Assembly (NCBI GenBank): GCA_958009055.1
Contig: OY253650.1
Span: forward strand, 930,001-994,000
DNA: 64,000 nucleotides
Reading direction: 5' to 3'
Origin: Choricystis sp. odSpoLacu1
Lineage: Eukaryota; Chlorophyta; Trebouxiophyceae
Positions 19,717 to 29,508 of this stretch are shown in pieces. Below the pieces are notes generated by a model. That model was given only the letters and a program-made list of their open reading frames with translations, ran no database searches and was not told the origin of the DNA. How positions within the stretch are numbered: position 1 is the first letter of the stretch; the number at the start of each line of letters is the position of its first letter. The translations under genes were made by a program, and so were the position numbers.

Positions 19717-21525
19717 ATGCGCGCCCCCCGGCCCCTGGCCGCGCGCTGCCTGCGCGCCGTGCCGCCCGCGCGCGCCGCCCGGCGCACGCCGCCCCGCCCG
19801 CGCGCCGGCGGGGACGACCCGTCCCCCACCTCCACCTCTACCACGGCCGAACAAGACGATAACATGGCGTCTACCCTGTCCGCGCTGGACGCGGTGCTGG
19901 GGATTGAGCCGGATGCGGTGCCGCCGCCCGGCGCTGCAGCCGACGCCTCCACCCCCCGCGCCGACGTCTCCTTCTCGCCCGACGTGCTGAAAGCATTGGC
20001 GGAAGCTGAAGCCGGGCGCGCAGCGGCGCGCGAGGAGGGTGGCGTGGCGCCGTCCTCCACCCCCCCCTCCTCCGACGCGCTCGGCGAGCGCATGGCGCGC
20101 CTCGCCGACGCCGCCAAGAAAGTGGCCGCCGCCGACGGCGACGACCCCGCCTCCGAGCGCGAACTGAGGGCCGAGTTCGAAAAGCTGGCCGCCCTGGTGG
20201 GCAACCCGGGGGGCGCGGACAAAGCCGACCTGGCCGCGATCAAGGACGCAGTCTTTGGGCCGCGCGTGTTTTGGGTGACCGACACGTCCCCGCTCGACCC
20301 CTTCATCGCCGACGGCTGGCTCGTGCGCGGCAACCTGCGCACCGACAGAGCCGCCGCCTTTGCGGCAGTGGCAGAGGGCGTCGCCCGACTGTTTGGAGAC
20401 AAGTATGTGGTGTTGATGGTCGAAGACCCTCCGCTGGACGGCGCGGCCGACGACGGCGGGCCGAGGGTCGGCGCCGACGGCGCCCCCCGCGTCGCGTTCC
20501 AGATCGTGACGGCGGCTGCCGCCGGCCCCGCCCCCTCGCCACGCTGGCAACCCTTGGCGGGCGCTGTGCTGGCAGCGCTGACGGTGGGGTCAGCCCTGCA
20601 GCTGGGGGTGGCTGCGAACGTGTTTCGCCTCCCCCCCGAGGTCCTGCGCTGGCTCGGCGACCCGGCCGGCCTCGCCCCCGGCCCCGACGGCGGCCTGCCC
20701 GACGTTGTGGCTGACTTTGATCCCACCCCGTTGCTGGGGGCGGCCCTGCCCATCGCAGCCGCCTTGGTGGCGGTGCAGGCGGCGCACGAGGTGGGGCACA
20801 AGGCGGTCGGCGCGGTGCGCGGCATCCGCTCCGGCCTCCCCCTCCTCGTCCCCAACGGCCAGCTGGGCACGTTTGGCGCCATCACCCAGCTGCGGTCCCT
20901 GGCGGCCGACCGGGCGTCCCTGCTGGACTTTGCGCTGGCGGGGCCGGCCGCGGGGGGCGCGCTCGCAGCGGTGTTGTTTTTTTACGGACTTGCCGCGTCA
21001 GCCTCCGGTGGCGCTGCCCCCTCCCCCGACCTCATCCCCATCCCCGCCGCCCTGCTGCAGGGGTCCCTCCTGCTGGGCGGCGTGGCGAAAGCCGCGCTGG
21101 CGGGGGCGGCGTCCACGCCGGGGGGCGCCATCCTGGTGCACCCGACCGTCGTCGCCGGGTGGGCAGGCCTCGTCGCCACCGCCCTCAACTGCCTCCCCGT
21201 CGGCCGCCTAGACGGTGGCCGGGCCACGCTGGCCGCGTTTGGCACGTCCGCGCTGGCTGTGACCTCGTTTTTGACGTACGTGGGCCTGGCGCTGGGCCTC
21301 CTGGGGTCGGCCCTCGCCCTCCCTTTCGGTCTCTACGTCCTCATCTGCCAGCGCGAACCCGAAGCCCCCCCCCGGGACGGTGTCACCCCCCCCTCCTCCT
21401 CGCGCCAGGTGGCTACCGCGTTGGCGGTGGGGCTGGCGCTGCTGATTTTGTTGCCGTCGGCTCCTGATGTCGCTGACGCGGTGGCGTCGGGACCGGGGGC
21501 GGTGGGAGGGGGAATGTTTTTGTGA
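19717..21525 (+). CDS. EGY-type chloroplast site-2 metalloprotease
   Basis: Single exon, 602 aa. A basic leader (residues 1-~30) is followed by an acidic, low-complexity region. Then comes the EGY-specific N-terminal module containing VFWVTDTSPLDPF and GNLR (family motif GNLRG). The membrane half has about seven hydrophobic segments. The zinc motif HEVGH (about nt 20788) sits in one helix, and NCLPVGRLDGG (about 21190) supplies the third-ligand region, equivalent to NPDG in other S2P proteases. Known: plant EGY1/EGY2 are thylakoid or envelope intramembrane proteases needed for chloroplast development. The active-site residues are present, so this is a probable active protease, not the EGY3 pseudoprotease class. 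Same strand as both neighbours, with 209 and 200 bp gaps. Confidence 0.9.
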   Translation: MRAPRPLAARCLRAVPPARAARRTPPRPRAGGDDPSPTSTSTTAEQDDNMASTLSALDAVLGIEPDAVPPPGAAADASTPRADVSFSPDVLKALAEAEAGRAAAREEGGVAPSSTPPSSDALGERMARLADAAKKVAAADGDDPASERELRAEFEKLAALVGNPGGADKADLAAIKDAVFGPRVFWVTDTSPLDPFIADGWLVRGNLRTDRAAAFAAVAEGVARLFGDKYVVLMVEDPPLDGAADDGGPRVGADGAPRVAFQIVTAAAAGPAPSPRWQPLAGAVLAALTVGSALQLGVAANVFRLPPEVLRWLGDPAGLAPGPDGGLPDVVADFDPTPLLGAALPIAAALVAVQAAHEVGHKAVGAVRGIRSGLPLLVPNGQLGTFGAITQLRSLAADRASLLDFALAGPAAGGALAAVLFFYGLAASASGGAAPSPDLIPIPAALLQGSLLLGGVAKAALAGAASTPGGAILVHPTVVAGWAGLVATALNCLPVGRLDGGRATLAAFGTSALAVTSFLTYVGLALGLLGSALALPFGLYVLICQREPEAPPRDGVTPPSSSRQVATALAVGLALLILLPSAPDVADAVASGPGAVGGGMFL

Positions 21526-21725
21526 GAAGGATGGGCAAGGGAGGAAGGCAGTGTGCGCTGTGTCTGTGGTGCTGTGCCGTGTGTTTCGAGGGGCGGAGAC
21601 AGGGTGTGCGCGAGGATGGAAAAGTTGTTTTGCGAGTCGTGTGAAATCCCACCAAAAAAGTCTGCAATTCGCGGAGGGGGGGGGGGGCGCATTGACCCCA
21701 GTCTCGCCCCCCACACACGTACACC

Positions 21726-22907
21726 ATGCTTGCGCCCACCGATCGCCGTTGGCTGCGCGCGCCAACCGCCCCCCCGCCAGACCCAGCCATAGAGTTTGCA
21801 GTTTTGTCGTGGAACCTCCTTGCTCGCGACTGGGCCACCCCCACCACCTTCGCGGCAGACGCGGCCGACCTGGTGTGGGAGGGCGAGGAAGGACGGGCGG
21901 CCCGTTTGTCACGTGAACTGACAGCCATCACGGCCGCGGCGGGTGGCCTCCCCATCGTGCTGTCCGCACAAGAAGTGGACGCCGCCACCTTCACACCCGG
22001 CGACACGCTGGGCCAAGCCCTGCTGGCTGCCGGCTTTGATGGAGGGGTGCACTACCACGATGTGGAGGATGGGGAAGCGCCGGCTAGTGGTGGTGGTGGC
22101 ACTGCTGCCGCGCCGTCGTCCACCGCCGCCCAACGCCCCGCCCCAGCCCTCTTCTGGCCGACCGCCGCGTTTGAGTCGGTCGCCCCCCCATTCCGCCTGC
22201 GGCTGGGGCGCACGCCGTGGGCGGTGGCCCTGCCGCGCGATGCATCCACGCGTGCGCTGTCCCGCACGAAAGATGGTGCTGTCGGCGTCGCCCTGCGCCA
22301 CCGCGCGACGGGCACGACACACGTGTTTGCGTCTGCCCACCTATTCTGGAACCCCGTCTTTGCAGACGTCAAGGCGTTGCAAGCTGCGTCGTTAGCGGCA
22401 GGACTGGAGGCTGCAGCTCAAGCAGCAGGCACCTCATCCATTTTGGTCGGCGGCGACTGCAACGCGCTGCACCTCGAGACGGAGGGCAACAGTCCGCCCG
22501 GGTTTCCGTGCGCTGCTGGCCAACCGTCGGACGTGTACACCCTGCTTTCAACGGGGGTGCTGCCGCCATCGCACCCGCACCACCCGCACCGGTGGCGGGG
22601 GGGGCTGCCGGCCCCACTCGACACAGCGGGGCTGGCCTTTGTGTCGGCGCGTGCTGCCCTGGGAGGAGAGCCGCCCGCTACGACCAAGACCAGGCAGTTC
22701 GAAGGCACGCTTGATTACATCTGGGTGACGACGGCGGCGGGGGGACTGGGCGGGACGGGGGTGGAGCGGGGGGCTGGGGCGCTCCTGCGCCCGGTCGCCC
22801 ACCTGCAAGACCCCGCGCCCAGCGTGGCCGACTACGACGAGCTGCCCAACGCCGTGTACAGGTCGGACCATGTGGCGGTGGGGGCGGTGTTCAGGGTAGG
22901 AAAGTAG
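21726..22907 (+). CDS. Endonuclease/exonuclease/phosphatase-fold enzyme, CCR4/nocturnin-like
   Basis: Single exon, 393 aa. The EEP motifs occur in order: VLSWNLLAR (residue ~21), AQEVDA (catalytic Glu), HLFWNP, GGDCNAL (equivalent of GDFN), TLDYIWV and SDHVAVGAVF (catalytic Asp-His). That set is typical of the CCR4/nocturnin/angel deadenylase branch. The expected activity is Mg2+-dependent 3' exonuclease or phosphatase; substrate is not determinable (poly(A), NADPH or cyclic phosphate are all known in the group). No obvious targeting peptide. A G-run (21668-21677) lies ~50 bp upstream of the ATG. Convergent with the ITPK gene, 133 bp apart. Confidence 0.85.
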   Translation: MLAPTDRRWLRAPTAPPPDPAIEFAVLSWNLLARDWATPTTFAADAADLVWEGEEGRAARLSRELTAITAAAGGLPIVLSAQEVDAATFTPGDTLGQALLAAGFDGGVHYHDVEDGEAPASGGGGTAAAPSSTAAQRPAPALFWPTAAFESVAPPFRLRLGRTPWAVALPRDASTRALSRTKDGAVGVALRHRATGTTHVFASAHLFWNPVFADVKALQAASLAAGLEAAAQAAGTSSILVGGDCNALHLETEGNSPPGFPCAAGQPSDVYTLLSTGVLPPSHPHHPHRWRGGLPAPLDTAGLAFVSARAALGGEPPATTKTRQFEGTLDYIWVTTAAGGLGGTGVERGAGALLRPVAHLQDPAPSVADYDELPNAVYRSDHVAVGAVFRVGK

Positions 22908-23040
22908 GAAAAAAAAAAATGTCAACAAACACCGAATGAGAAAAATCAGGGCGCCAGAGCACAACGAGAACCTTACACGCGCGCCGTTTAGAAACGTGAG
23001 AGTGAAAAGCACGAAAACCACACACACCAAACACCATTGT

Positions 23041-24468
23041 TCACGGCCGGCTGCCCGCGTCGCTGTCGCGGTCGCCGTCGCCGCCGTCGCCCGACCGCAC
23101 GGGCCTCTGCGAATAACTTTTGGACAGCCGCTGCCTCATTTCAGCCAGGTTGGGTTTGTCGCCGGGTGGCGGCACACCAGCAGCGGCGGCCACCGAGGCA
23201 GCGGGCGTGGGCGCGCGCGCCGACGCGTCTGCCGCCGCGTCGCCCGCTGTGGCCACCCCATCCTCCGAAAACAGCCACGACAAAAACTCGGCCATCAGAG
23301 CCTCGTAGTCGGGCAGCTTCTCAAACCCGGGAAAGTAGTTGATGTCGATGACGAGGTAGGAGGCGCCCGGGGGGCAGCCCCCGACGCGCGGGCAGGAGGT
23401 GTCCACTGCGATCAAGTCAAAATTAAAAAGTGTCAACCCCAGCTCCCGCCTCAGCCTCGCGGCCAGGGCTTCCAGCACCCAGCGCGGTGGATCGGGGGCC
23501 ACGGGGGCTGCGTCGGCGGCTGCGGCGGCAGCTGCTGCTGGGCTCGAATCATCGCCGCCCGCGTCGGTGTCGGCTTCAGACACGTACGCGGACACCCGTG
23601 CAATCGCCAGCGCCCCTCCCACCGCCTCCGTCACGTCAGCGGGCGGCGGCGGCACCCTTAACGACGGCCGCCGCGCCAGCATGGTCAACGGCCCCATGAC
23701 AAACACTTTGAAGAGGGGGGCTCGGTGAGGGACGTAGGGTTGCAGGACGGCGGGGGGGGACCAGCCAGAGAGGCCGGTGCCAGCCGCGAGAGCCTCTGCT
23801 GATACTGCATCCATCAACAACGCCATCCTGTGGCCTGCACCATCGCGTGCGCCCGCGTTGAGCGGTTTGGCGAGCAAGGGGGGCGCGATGGCGGCGGCCG
23901 CGAGCGCGGCGCTCGCGGCGGCGGGCGTCGCGCCGGCCTGCAGCACCACTTGGTCGGGCGCCCCCACCACGACAGGCGGGCCCGTGGTACCAGCCGGCGG
24001 CTCAAACGTCCACCCGGGGCCCTGCAGCGGGGACAGCATGGTTGCGCGCGACTGCAGCGCCGCGACGCGGAACGGCGCGTCGACGACGCGCGTGGCGGGG
24101 TGGGCGTCCGCGTAGGCCGCCAGCTCCGCCGCCCACTCTGGGGTGCGAATCTTGTGCAGCAGCGCGTCAAAGGGGCCTTGAGCGGCGAGAGGGAGGGTGG
24201 GGGACACAGGGACGATGTCGAAGCCGGCTGCTGCGGCCGCGGCGAGCAGGGGGGGGCGCAGGTGTTTGACAGACTGCGTGTGTGGAAGGGAATATGGATT
24301 TGTGAGTAGTGCGTGAGAGGGAGAGAGAAGGGAGAGAGGCGCCGCGGGGCCACGACGCGGGGAGATGGGAATTGGCGGCCAGACGCACAAACTCACCTTG
24401 CTCGGCAGCAGCGCCACGCCCACTCGCTTCCTGCCGCTGCTGCCTACGCCAGCAGTTGCGTCCGCCAT
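23041..24468 (-). CDS. Inositol-tetrakisphosphate 1-kinase (ITPK)
   Basis: Exon 1 is 24397-24468 (24 codons, MADATAGVGSSGRKRVGVAL) and exon 2 is 23041-24273, phase 0, 434 aa. The ATP-grasp core ends VIDINYFPGFEKLPDYE, which is almost invariant in plant ITPKs. FNFDLI and FKVFVMG (nucleotide-binding strand) are also present. It phosphorylates inositol tris/tetrakis- or hexakisphosphates in cytosolic or nuclear phytate and pyrophosphate metabolism. The C-terminal ~70 residues after the core are low-complexity and lineage-specific. It is head to head with the FAM136A gene. Confidence 0.92.
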   Translation of the reverse strand: MADATAGVGSSGRKRVGVALLPSKVSLCVWPPIPISPRRGPAAPLSLLSPSHALLTNPYSLPHTQSVKHLRPPLLAAAAAAGFDIVPVSPTLPLAAQGPFDALLHKIRTPEWAAELAAYADAHPATRVVDAPFRVAALQSRATMLSPLQGPGWTFEPPAGTTGPPVVVGAPDQVVLQAGATPAAASAALAAAAIAPPLLAKPLNAGARDGAGHRMALLMDAVSAEALAAGTGLSGWSPPAVLQPYVPHRAPLFKVFVMGPLTMLARRPSLRVPPPPADVTEAVGGALAIARVSAYVSEADTDAGGDDSSPAAAAAAAADAAPVAPDPPRWVLEALAARLRRELGLTLFNFDLIAVDTSCPRVGGCPPGASYLVIDINYFPGFEKLPDYEALMAEFLSWLFSEDGVATAGDAAADASARAPTPAASVAAAAGVPPPGDKPNLAEMRQRLSKSYSQRPVRSGDGGDGDRDSDAGSRP

Positions 24469-24599
24469 GGCGCAGGAGAGGGGGGAGGGGAGAGGGAGAG
24501 GGCACAGAGAGAGTCGCGGAGAGGAGGAGGGTTGTCTTCGTTCTCGTCGCAGCAAGCCAAAACTCACTGCGCCTTTTGACAGCGGATCTCCCTGCAAAA
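24469..24599. promoter_or_regulatory. Shared 131-bp intergenic region ITPK / FAM136A
   Basis: Divergent starts at 24468 (minus) and 24600 (plus). One side is a purine tract (GGGGAGGGGAGAGGG type), the other CTC-rich; no TATA box. Confidence 0.45.
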
Positions 24600-25067
24600 A
24601 TGGGCGCCTCCTCCTCCACCCCGTCCACCGCCCCCGCCCAAGCAGCGGCCGACGACTTGCAAGCGTCCCTCTCCTCCACCGTGGACGGCGTCGTCATGAG
24701 CACCATCGTCACAATTCAGAAGGCGGCCCTCGTCTGCACGCTGCGCTGCTGCGACAGCGCGACCTCCCCAGCCGACCTGGCTGCCTGCTCCTCCCGCTGC
24801 GACGCGCCCGTGCAGGCGGCGCAAGCCGTGCTGCAGCACCACGTGGGCGACTTTCAGGCGCGGCTGGGGCGGGCGGCCCAAGCGTGCGCTGATAAGGCAC
24901 GCAGTGGGCTTCCCTCTAGTCCTAGTGACGCGGACGCTGCCTCTGCGCGCGCCAAAATGGATGCCTGTGTCGCCGCCGCCGCGCGCGAGTTCAAGGGGGA
25001 GCTGCCCCGCGTCGCCAAGCGCGTGAGCGAGGACGCGCCCAAGGCGGCGGCGGCGGCGGTGAAGTGA
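24600..25067 (+). CDS. FAM136A-like twin CX3C protein (DUF842)
   Basis: Single exon, 155 aa. Two CX3C motifs, CTLRC (residue ~48) and CSSRC (~66), lie in paired helices and two further Cys follow (QACADK, DACVAA), as in FAM136A. Known: such twin-Cys proteins are oxidised by Mia40 in the mitochondrial intermembrane space, and FAM136A is found there. The start MGASSS resembles an N-myristoylation site, which is unexpected for an intermembrane-space protein (see findings). The frame is open further upstream, but MGASSS is the first ATG close to the conserved part. Convergent with the NUMOD3 gene, 80 bp apart. Confidence 0.83.
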   Translation: MGASSSTPSTAPAQAAADDLQASLSSTVDGVVMSTIVTIQKAALVCTLRCCDSATSPADLAACSSRCDAPVQAAQAVLQHHVGDFQARLGRAAQACADKARSGLPSSPSDADAASARAKMDACVAAAAREFKGELPRVAKRVSEDAPKAAAAAVK

Positions 25068-25147
25068 TGTTGTGCGTGAATGTTTAATGTTGTATTGTTC
25101 ACAGTAAAAAACCAACGCTCTCTCTATATGTGGATCTACACACACCT

Positions 25148-25726
25148 TCAACCTCTTCTCCTCACATATTCGCGCAACGCCACATACCGCACAAACGCGG
25201 CCAGCGTGGCGGGCGACGCGGCCGCCGCGTCGGTCTGGGTCGGCGGCCGCCCGTGCCTCGCTTCGAACGAGGCGGTCCACCCGGTGACACCACGGCGCAA
25301 AGCATCCATCTCCGTGCGCGCGGCGTCGGGGGTCAGGCGGGCGGCCTCCAGGGCGGCAACGACGGTGGCCACGTCAGACTGAGCGTGGTCGTCATGATCC
25401 TCCTCCTCCTCCTCCTCCCCCTCGTCCCCCCGCTTGGCCGCCCAGTACCGCCGCCGAGCGGCCGCCATCTTGGCCCGCGTCGCCTCGGACGCGGTGCGCC
25501 CCCGCATCGCGGCCGACTGCTTGAGGCGGGTGGACAGCGCGACCGCCCGCCCCCGCTTGGCGGCCGCCATCTTGGCCCGCGTCTCGGGGGAGTGGGAGGT
25601 GCCTGGCTTGCGGCCGCGTGGTTTGGCGGGCGGTGGGGGAGTTGGGGGTGGGTCGGGCGGGTCGGGGCGCGGCGCGGCGCGCGGCGGCGGCAGCAGGCCG
25701 GCGTGCCGCGGCAGCAGGGCACGCAT
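25148..25726 (-). CDS. NUMOD3-motif (nuclease-associated modular domain) protein
   Basis: Single exon, 192 aa from the first ATG. After a Pro-rich leader it has the basic repeat characteristic of NUMOD3: SHSPETRAKMAAAKRGR, then a degenerate unit ending AAMRGR, then TASEATRAKMAAARRR. An acidic run (GDEGEEEEEEDHDD) and a C-terminal helical segment with HGRPPT follow. Known: NUMOD3 units bind DNA in homing endonucleases; plants carry small stand-alone versions. No GIY-YIG or HNH nuclease core is present, so a DNA-binding role is inferred. The frame stays open upstream of the ATG to ~25912 without another ATG, so an upstream exon is possible. Confidence 0.65.
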   Translation of the reverse strand: MRALLPRHAGLLPPPRAAPRPDPPDPPPTPPPPAKPRGRKPGTSHSPETRAKMAAAKRGRAVALSTRLKQSAAMRGRTASEATRAKMAAARRRYWAAKRGDEGEEEEEEDHDDHAQSDVATVVAALEAARLTPDAARTEMDALRRGVTGWTASFEARHGRPPTQTDAAAASPATLAAFVRYVALREYVRRRG

Positions 25727-25851
25727 TGTGGGAGGCGTGAGGGGAACGCGCACGAGTGTGTCGATTCCCCCCACCGGTGCGCCCGCGTGGCCGTGCACAA
25801 GAAATGTCACGGTTTTTCTGGTGGTGAGAGAGGCTCGTGAGAAACACACAA
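25727..25851. promoter_or_regulatory. Shared 125-bp intergenic region NUMOD3 / ABC1K
   Basis: Divergent genes with 125 bp between first ATGs. Because the NUMOD3 frame is open through this interval, part of it could be coding if that gene has an upstream exon. Confidence 0.35.
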
Positions 25852-28506
25852 ATGACCGGCATTCAACGCTCGCCCGTCCCCTACTTTCGCCCGCACAGGG
25901 TGTGGTGTGCAACGCGCCTGGTCGCCGGGATGCAGGTGTCAGCGTCGCTCACCAGCCACCCGTCAGGGCTGCGGGCGGCGCCCCCGCCCCGCGGGGCGGG
26001 GCCACGGTCGCGGCCCCCCCCGCCGACAATGCGGCGCGTCGTCGTCACAGCACGTCCGCACCGCCCACCCCGGTGGCTGCCTCCCGATGTCTGCGCCGCC
26101 ACCAGGGACGATGTAGCATCCGCAGCCTTTGACGGCGATGCTGACGCGGCCCTGCCCTCCATTTATTCTGCTTCAGCAAACGCGGCCTACTGGTCGAGCC
26201 GCCCCGTCGCCTGCCTCGCTCGCGGACTGGAGGTGGGGGGCGCGTTTGTCAAATGGGCTCTCATCACTCGCCCTGCCGCGCCCGATGGTGGCGCCGCCGC
26301 GTTGCGGGAAACCCTCGTAACCCTGGGCGCGTTTTTCGTCAAGGTCGGCCAAGCGCTCGCGTCGCGCCCCGACCTGCTGCCCCCCGCGTTCACGCGGGAG
26401 CTGGAGAAGCTGCAGGATCGCATCCCCCCCTTCTCCGATAACGCGGCGCGCGCCCTGATCGCGGCTGAACTGGGTGTGGCGTCCCCTGACACAATCTTTT
26501 CATCACTCACCCCCACCCCCGTCGCCGCCGCCTCCCTGGGCCAAGTCTACCGCGGCATCGTGTGGGCCACGGGTCAACAAGTGGCCGTCAAAGTGCAGCG
26601 CCCGGGCGTCGCGTCTGCGGTGGCCAGGGACGCGTTTTTGTTGCGCGGCGCTGCCTCCTTCCTGCGCTCCGCGCGCCGCGTCAACACCGACCTGCCCGCC
26701 CTGGTGGACGAGTGGGCGGCCAGTCTGTTTCGTGAGCTGGACTATCGGAGGGAGGCGGAAGCTGGTGCTGAATTCAAAAGGTTGTATGGCGAGTTGGAGG
26801 GAGTGTACGTCCCCTCAATGCTCCCCGAATTGACCACGCGCCGCGTCCTGGTCATGGAGTGGGTGGACGGCACCCGCCTGCGGTCCGCGGGGGACGTGGT
26901 GGAGGGCGGAGGCGGCGGTGGAAACAGTGGCGCCCCTTTTGCGTCCACCCCGGCCAACGCGGCGGCCGACCTCGCCCTGGTCGACGTCGGTGTGCGCTGC
27001 TCGCTGGAACAGATGCTCGAGTGCGGCTTCTTCCACTCCGACCCTCACCCCGGCAACCTGCTGCGCACGCGGGACGGCAAGCTGGCGTACCTGGACTTTG
27101 GGATGACGGGGTCGGTGACGGCGGAGACGAGGTGAGAAGGTGGTGGTGTGTGGGGTGGGTGAAGCGGAGCGAGAGAGAGCGAGCGACGCTGCGCACACAC
27201 ACTCTCGACCACCCTTCCCCCCCACCACCAGGGCCTCCCTCATCACTGCCACCCTGCACCTCGTCAACCGCGACTTCGACGAGCTGGCGGCCGACATGGT
27301 GGTTCTCGGCTTCTTCCCGCCGGGCGCTGAAATGGGAGCCATCGGCCCCGCCCTCACGGGCGTCTTCTCCCGCGCGCTCGCCAACGCGGGCGGCGTCGCC
27401 GCGCTCTCCTTCTCCGACCTGTCCGCCGACCTGGGGCGCACCATGTATGAGTACAACTTCAGGCTGCCCCCGTACTACACGCTGCTGGTGCGCTCGTTGA
27501 GCGTGTTGGAAGGGATTGCCCTTGCGGCCGACCCGAATTACAAGGTCCTCGCCCAAGCCCTGCCCTGGGTGTCGAGGCGGGTGCTGACGTCGCGCGAGCC
27601 CGCCGTGCGGGACGCGCTGCGTGCGTTGCTGTACAAGGGGGGTAATTTCAGATTCGACCGGCTGGAGAGGCTCCTGCTGGAGGCCGCGCGCTCGCCGCCG
27701 CGCCCCGACGCGGAAGCCGCCGCGCGTGCGCGCGGCGCGGGCCCCGACGGCGGCCTCGCCCTGCTCCTGTCCCCCGACGCCGACTTTGTGCGCGGCATCG
27801 TGATGGACGAACTGGCCAAAGCCATTGACGCGGGCGCCCGCGTTGGCGCGGACGGCGCGGTCGCGGGCGCCGCGACTGTGCTGCGCGCGACAGCAGCTGC
27901 GGCGCCGCCCCTGGCGCCGCGGGCGCCGCCGCGCGCCCTGGCTGATGCGCTGGACGCTGTGCCCGCGCTGGCGAGTGCGGCGGACGCCGCCCAGGTGGAC
28001 GGCGTGGTTCGGCTGGTGGCCGCGTTCGGAGAAGTGACGCAGGCGCAGGCACAGCGCGCTGCGGCCGCCGGAGGAGGCGCCACCACCACCACCGCCAGCG
28101 ACGTTGCCGCCACCTGCACTCCCCTGGCCTCCCTGCGCGCCGCCCTGCCCCCCGCCGCCGCGACCGCGGTTGATGCAGCCACCAAGCTGGCGCGCGAAGC
28201 GCTGGCCCTGCCCCCCGACGCACGCGCGGAGGCGGTCGCGCTGCCGCTGCGCGTGGCGGCGGCAGCCGCGTCGCGCGCGGTCGCGCGCGGGTTGAGGGGT
28301 GCGGCCCGGCTGGGGCCGGCGGCGGCGGCGCAGGCGCCCGCGCGCGCGCGCCGCGGCCGAGCGCGGTGCGGGAGGAGGAGACGCGGCCGCCGCCGCCGCC
28401 GCCGCCACCGCAGGCGCAGTCCACTGTGGCGCCCCAGGTGGCAGCCGCCACCAAACAGGCTCGCGTGGTGGTCATGAGGCCGCTGGAGGCGCCGCCGGGG
28501 GGTTGA
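25852..28506 (+). CDS. ABC1-family atypical kinase (ABC1K/UbiB/COQ8 type)
   Basis: Exon 1 is 25852-27131 and exon 2 starts at 27232 (100-bp intron, phase 2). The ABC1 motifs are present in order: the KxGQ helix FVKVGQALASRPDLLPP, the Ala-rich loop AAASLGQVYRG, the lysine AVKVQRPGV, the catalytic-loop equivalent FHSDPHPGNLL and the metal-binding LDFGM. Known: plant ABC1Ks sit in plastoglobules or mitochondria and regulate prenylquinone metabolism. The basic N-terminus suggests organelle targeting; which organelle is unclear. Start candidates are 25852, 25930 and 26029. Downstream of the kinase is a long Ala-rich region. The frame breaks at (CG)6 28339-28350. Before the break it would run Arg-rich to 28477. 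After a shift it reads VREEETRPPPPP and ends at 28506, which I prefer. Confidence 0.87.
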
Positions 28507-28651
28507 GAGAGGGTAGAAGAGCAGAGAGTCGAGTTTTTGTCAGCACACAGACACACACTTTCACTTGAGTTTCTGCGCCTCGCGCGCTCTTTCTCTTGGG
28601 GGGCTCCTCTCTCTTGCGCTCATCACATACCTCACACGCACACACGCGCAC

Positions 28652-29291
28652 ATGCTGGCCGCCGCGGCCGCCGCGTTGCGGTGCCGCCTGGCGGCCGCCG
28701 CCTCCACGCCGGCGATCTGGCCGCCCTCCCCCCTGCTTGCCGCCGCCGCCACCCGTGCCACCCCGCCATCGTCGACGCCACTGACGCAAGCGTGGCCACG
28801 CGCGGCGGCATGGGCGCGCTCGGCGTCGTCTGCACCCTCCCCCCCCCTCCCCATCGCCGCCGCCGCCGTGGACGCCCACTCACGCCCTCACCAAGCGCAA
28901 GTTCATGCCGCGCCGCATGGCCCACCTGCTGCAACTACTGGAAGCGGAGGCGGTGGCTGATACGGGGACAGCGCGCGCCGCCAGCGCGGGCGGCCCGACG
29001 CCCGAGTTTCCCGACTTTCGGGCGGGCGACGTGCTCGAAGTGCGGGTCGTCCTGCCCGACGCCCGGCGCCGGGTGGCCATCCTGCGCGGCGTGTGCATCG
29101 GGCGGCGCAACCGGGGGGTGAGGTCGTCGTTCGACGTGTTGACCCACGTTCCCGGGGGCGGCGCCGTCCACCGCACGTTCCCGCTGCACTCGCCCATGGT
29201 GCACGGTGTGCGCATCGTGGAGAGGCGGCGCGCGCGGCGGGCCAAGCTGTACTATTTGAAGGACCGTAATCCCAAGGAGTATCGGACGTGA
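28652..29291 (+). CDS. Organellar ribosomal protein bL19 (probably mitochondrial)
   Basis: The first ~60 residues (MLAAAAAALRCRLAAAAS.., with ARSASS) form an Ala/Arg/Ser presequence. The bL19 domain follows: FRAGDVLEVRVVLPDARRRVAILRG, then RTFPLHSP and the C-terminal RRAKLYYLKDR, all hallmarks of L19. The presequence frame and the domain frame differ by +1, and the switch coincides with a C9 run (28839-28847). Removing one C would join them through ALTKRKFMPRRMAHLL. The mitochondrial call rests on the presequence and on sequence divergence; plastid L19 remains possible. Convergent with importin-5. Confidence 0.82.
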
Positions 29292-29508
29292 TGATGAGGG
29301 GAGGAGGCGTTCTGTGTTTCAGGGTCTGTTTTTCTCTTCCGTGTTTTTTGTTGTTGCAAAAGAAGTCTGCCCCGTCTCTCCGACGTAAGCACCGTGGTAA
29401 AAAGAGGGCGGGCAGCAGTCCAAAAAAAGAATGTTTGTGGCCAGAATGGAAAATAATCAAAAACACTTGCCCATCGAAACAGAAACACACACCCAACCCA
29501 CACACCAC

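Noticed and set aside
19158..20885. Minus-strand frame with a poly-His stretch opposite the (GGT)19 run
   Set aside because: The His run is only the reverse reading of the microsatellite; the frame crosses two real plus-strand genes and has no motif.
24309..24599. N-terminal extension of the FAM136A homologue
   Set aside because: The frame is open but Arg-rich, overlaps the ITPK first exon on the other strand, and the family starts near MGASSS.
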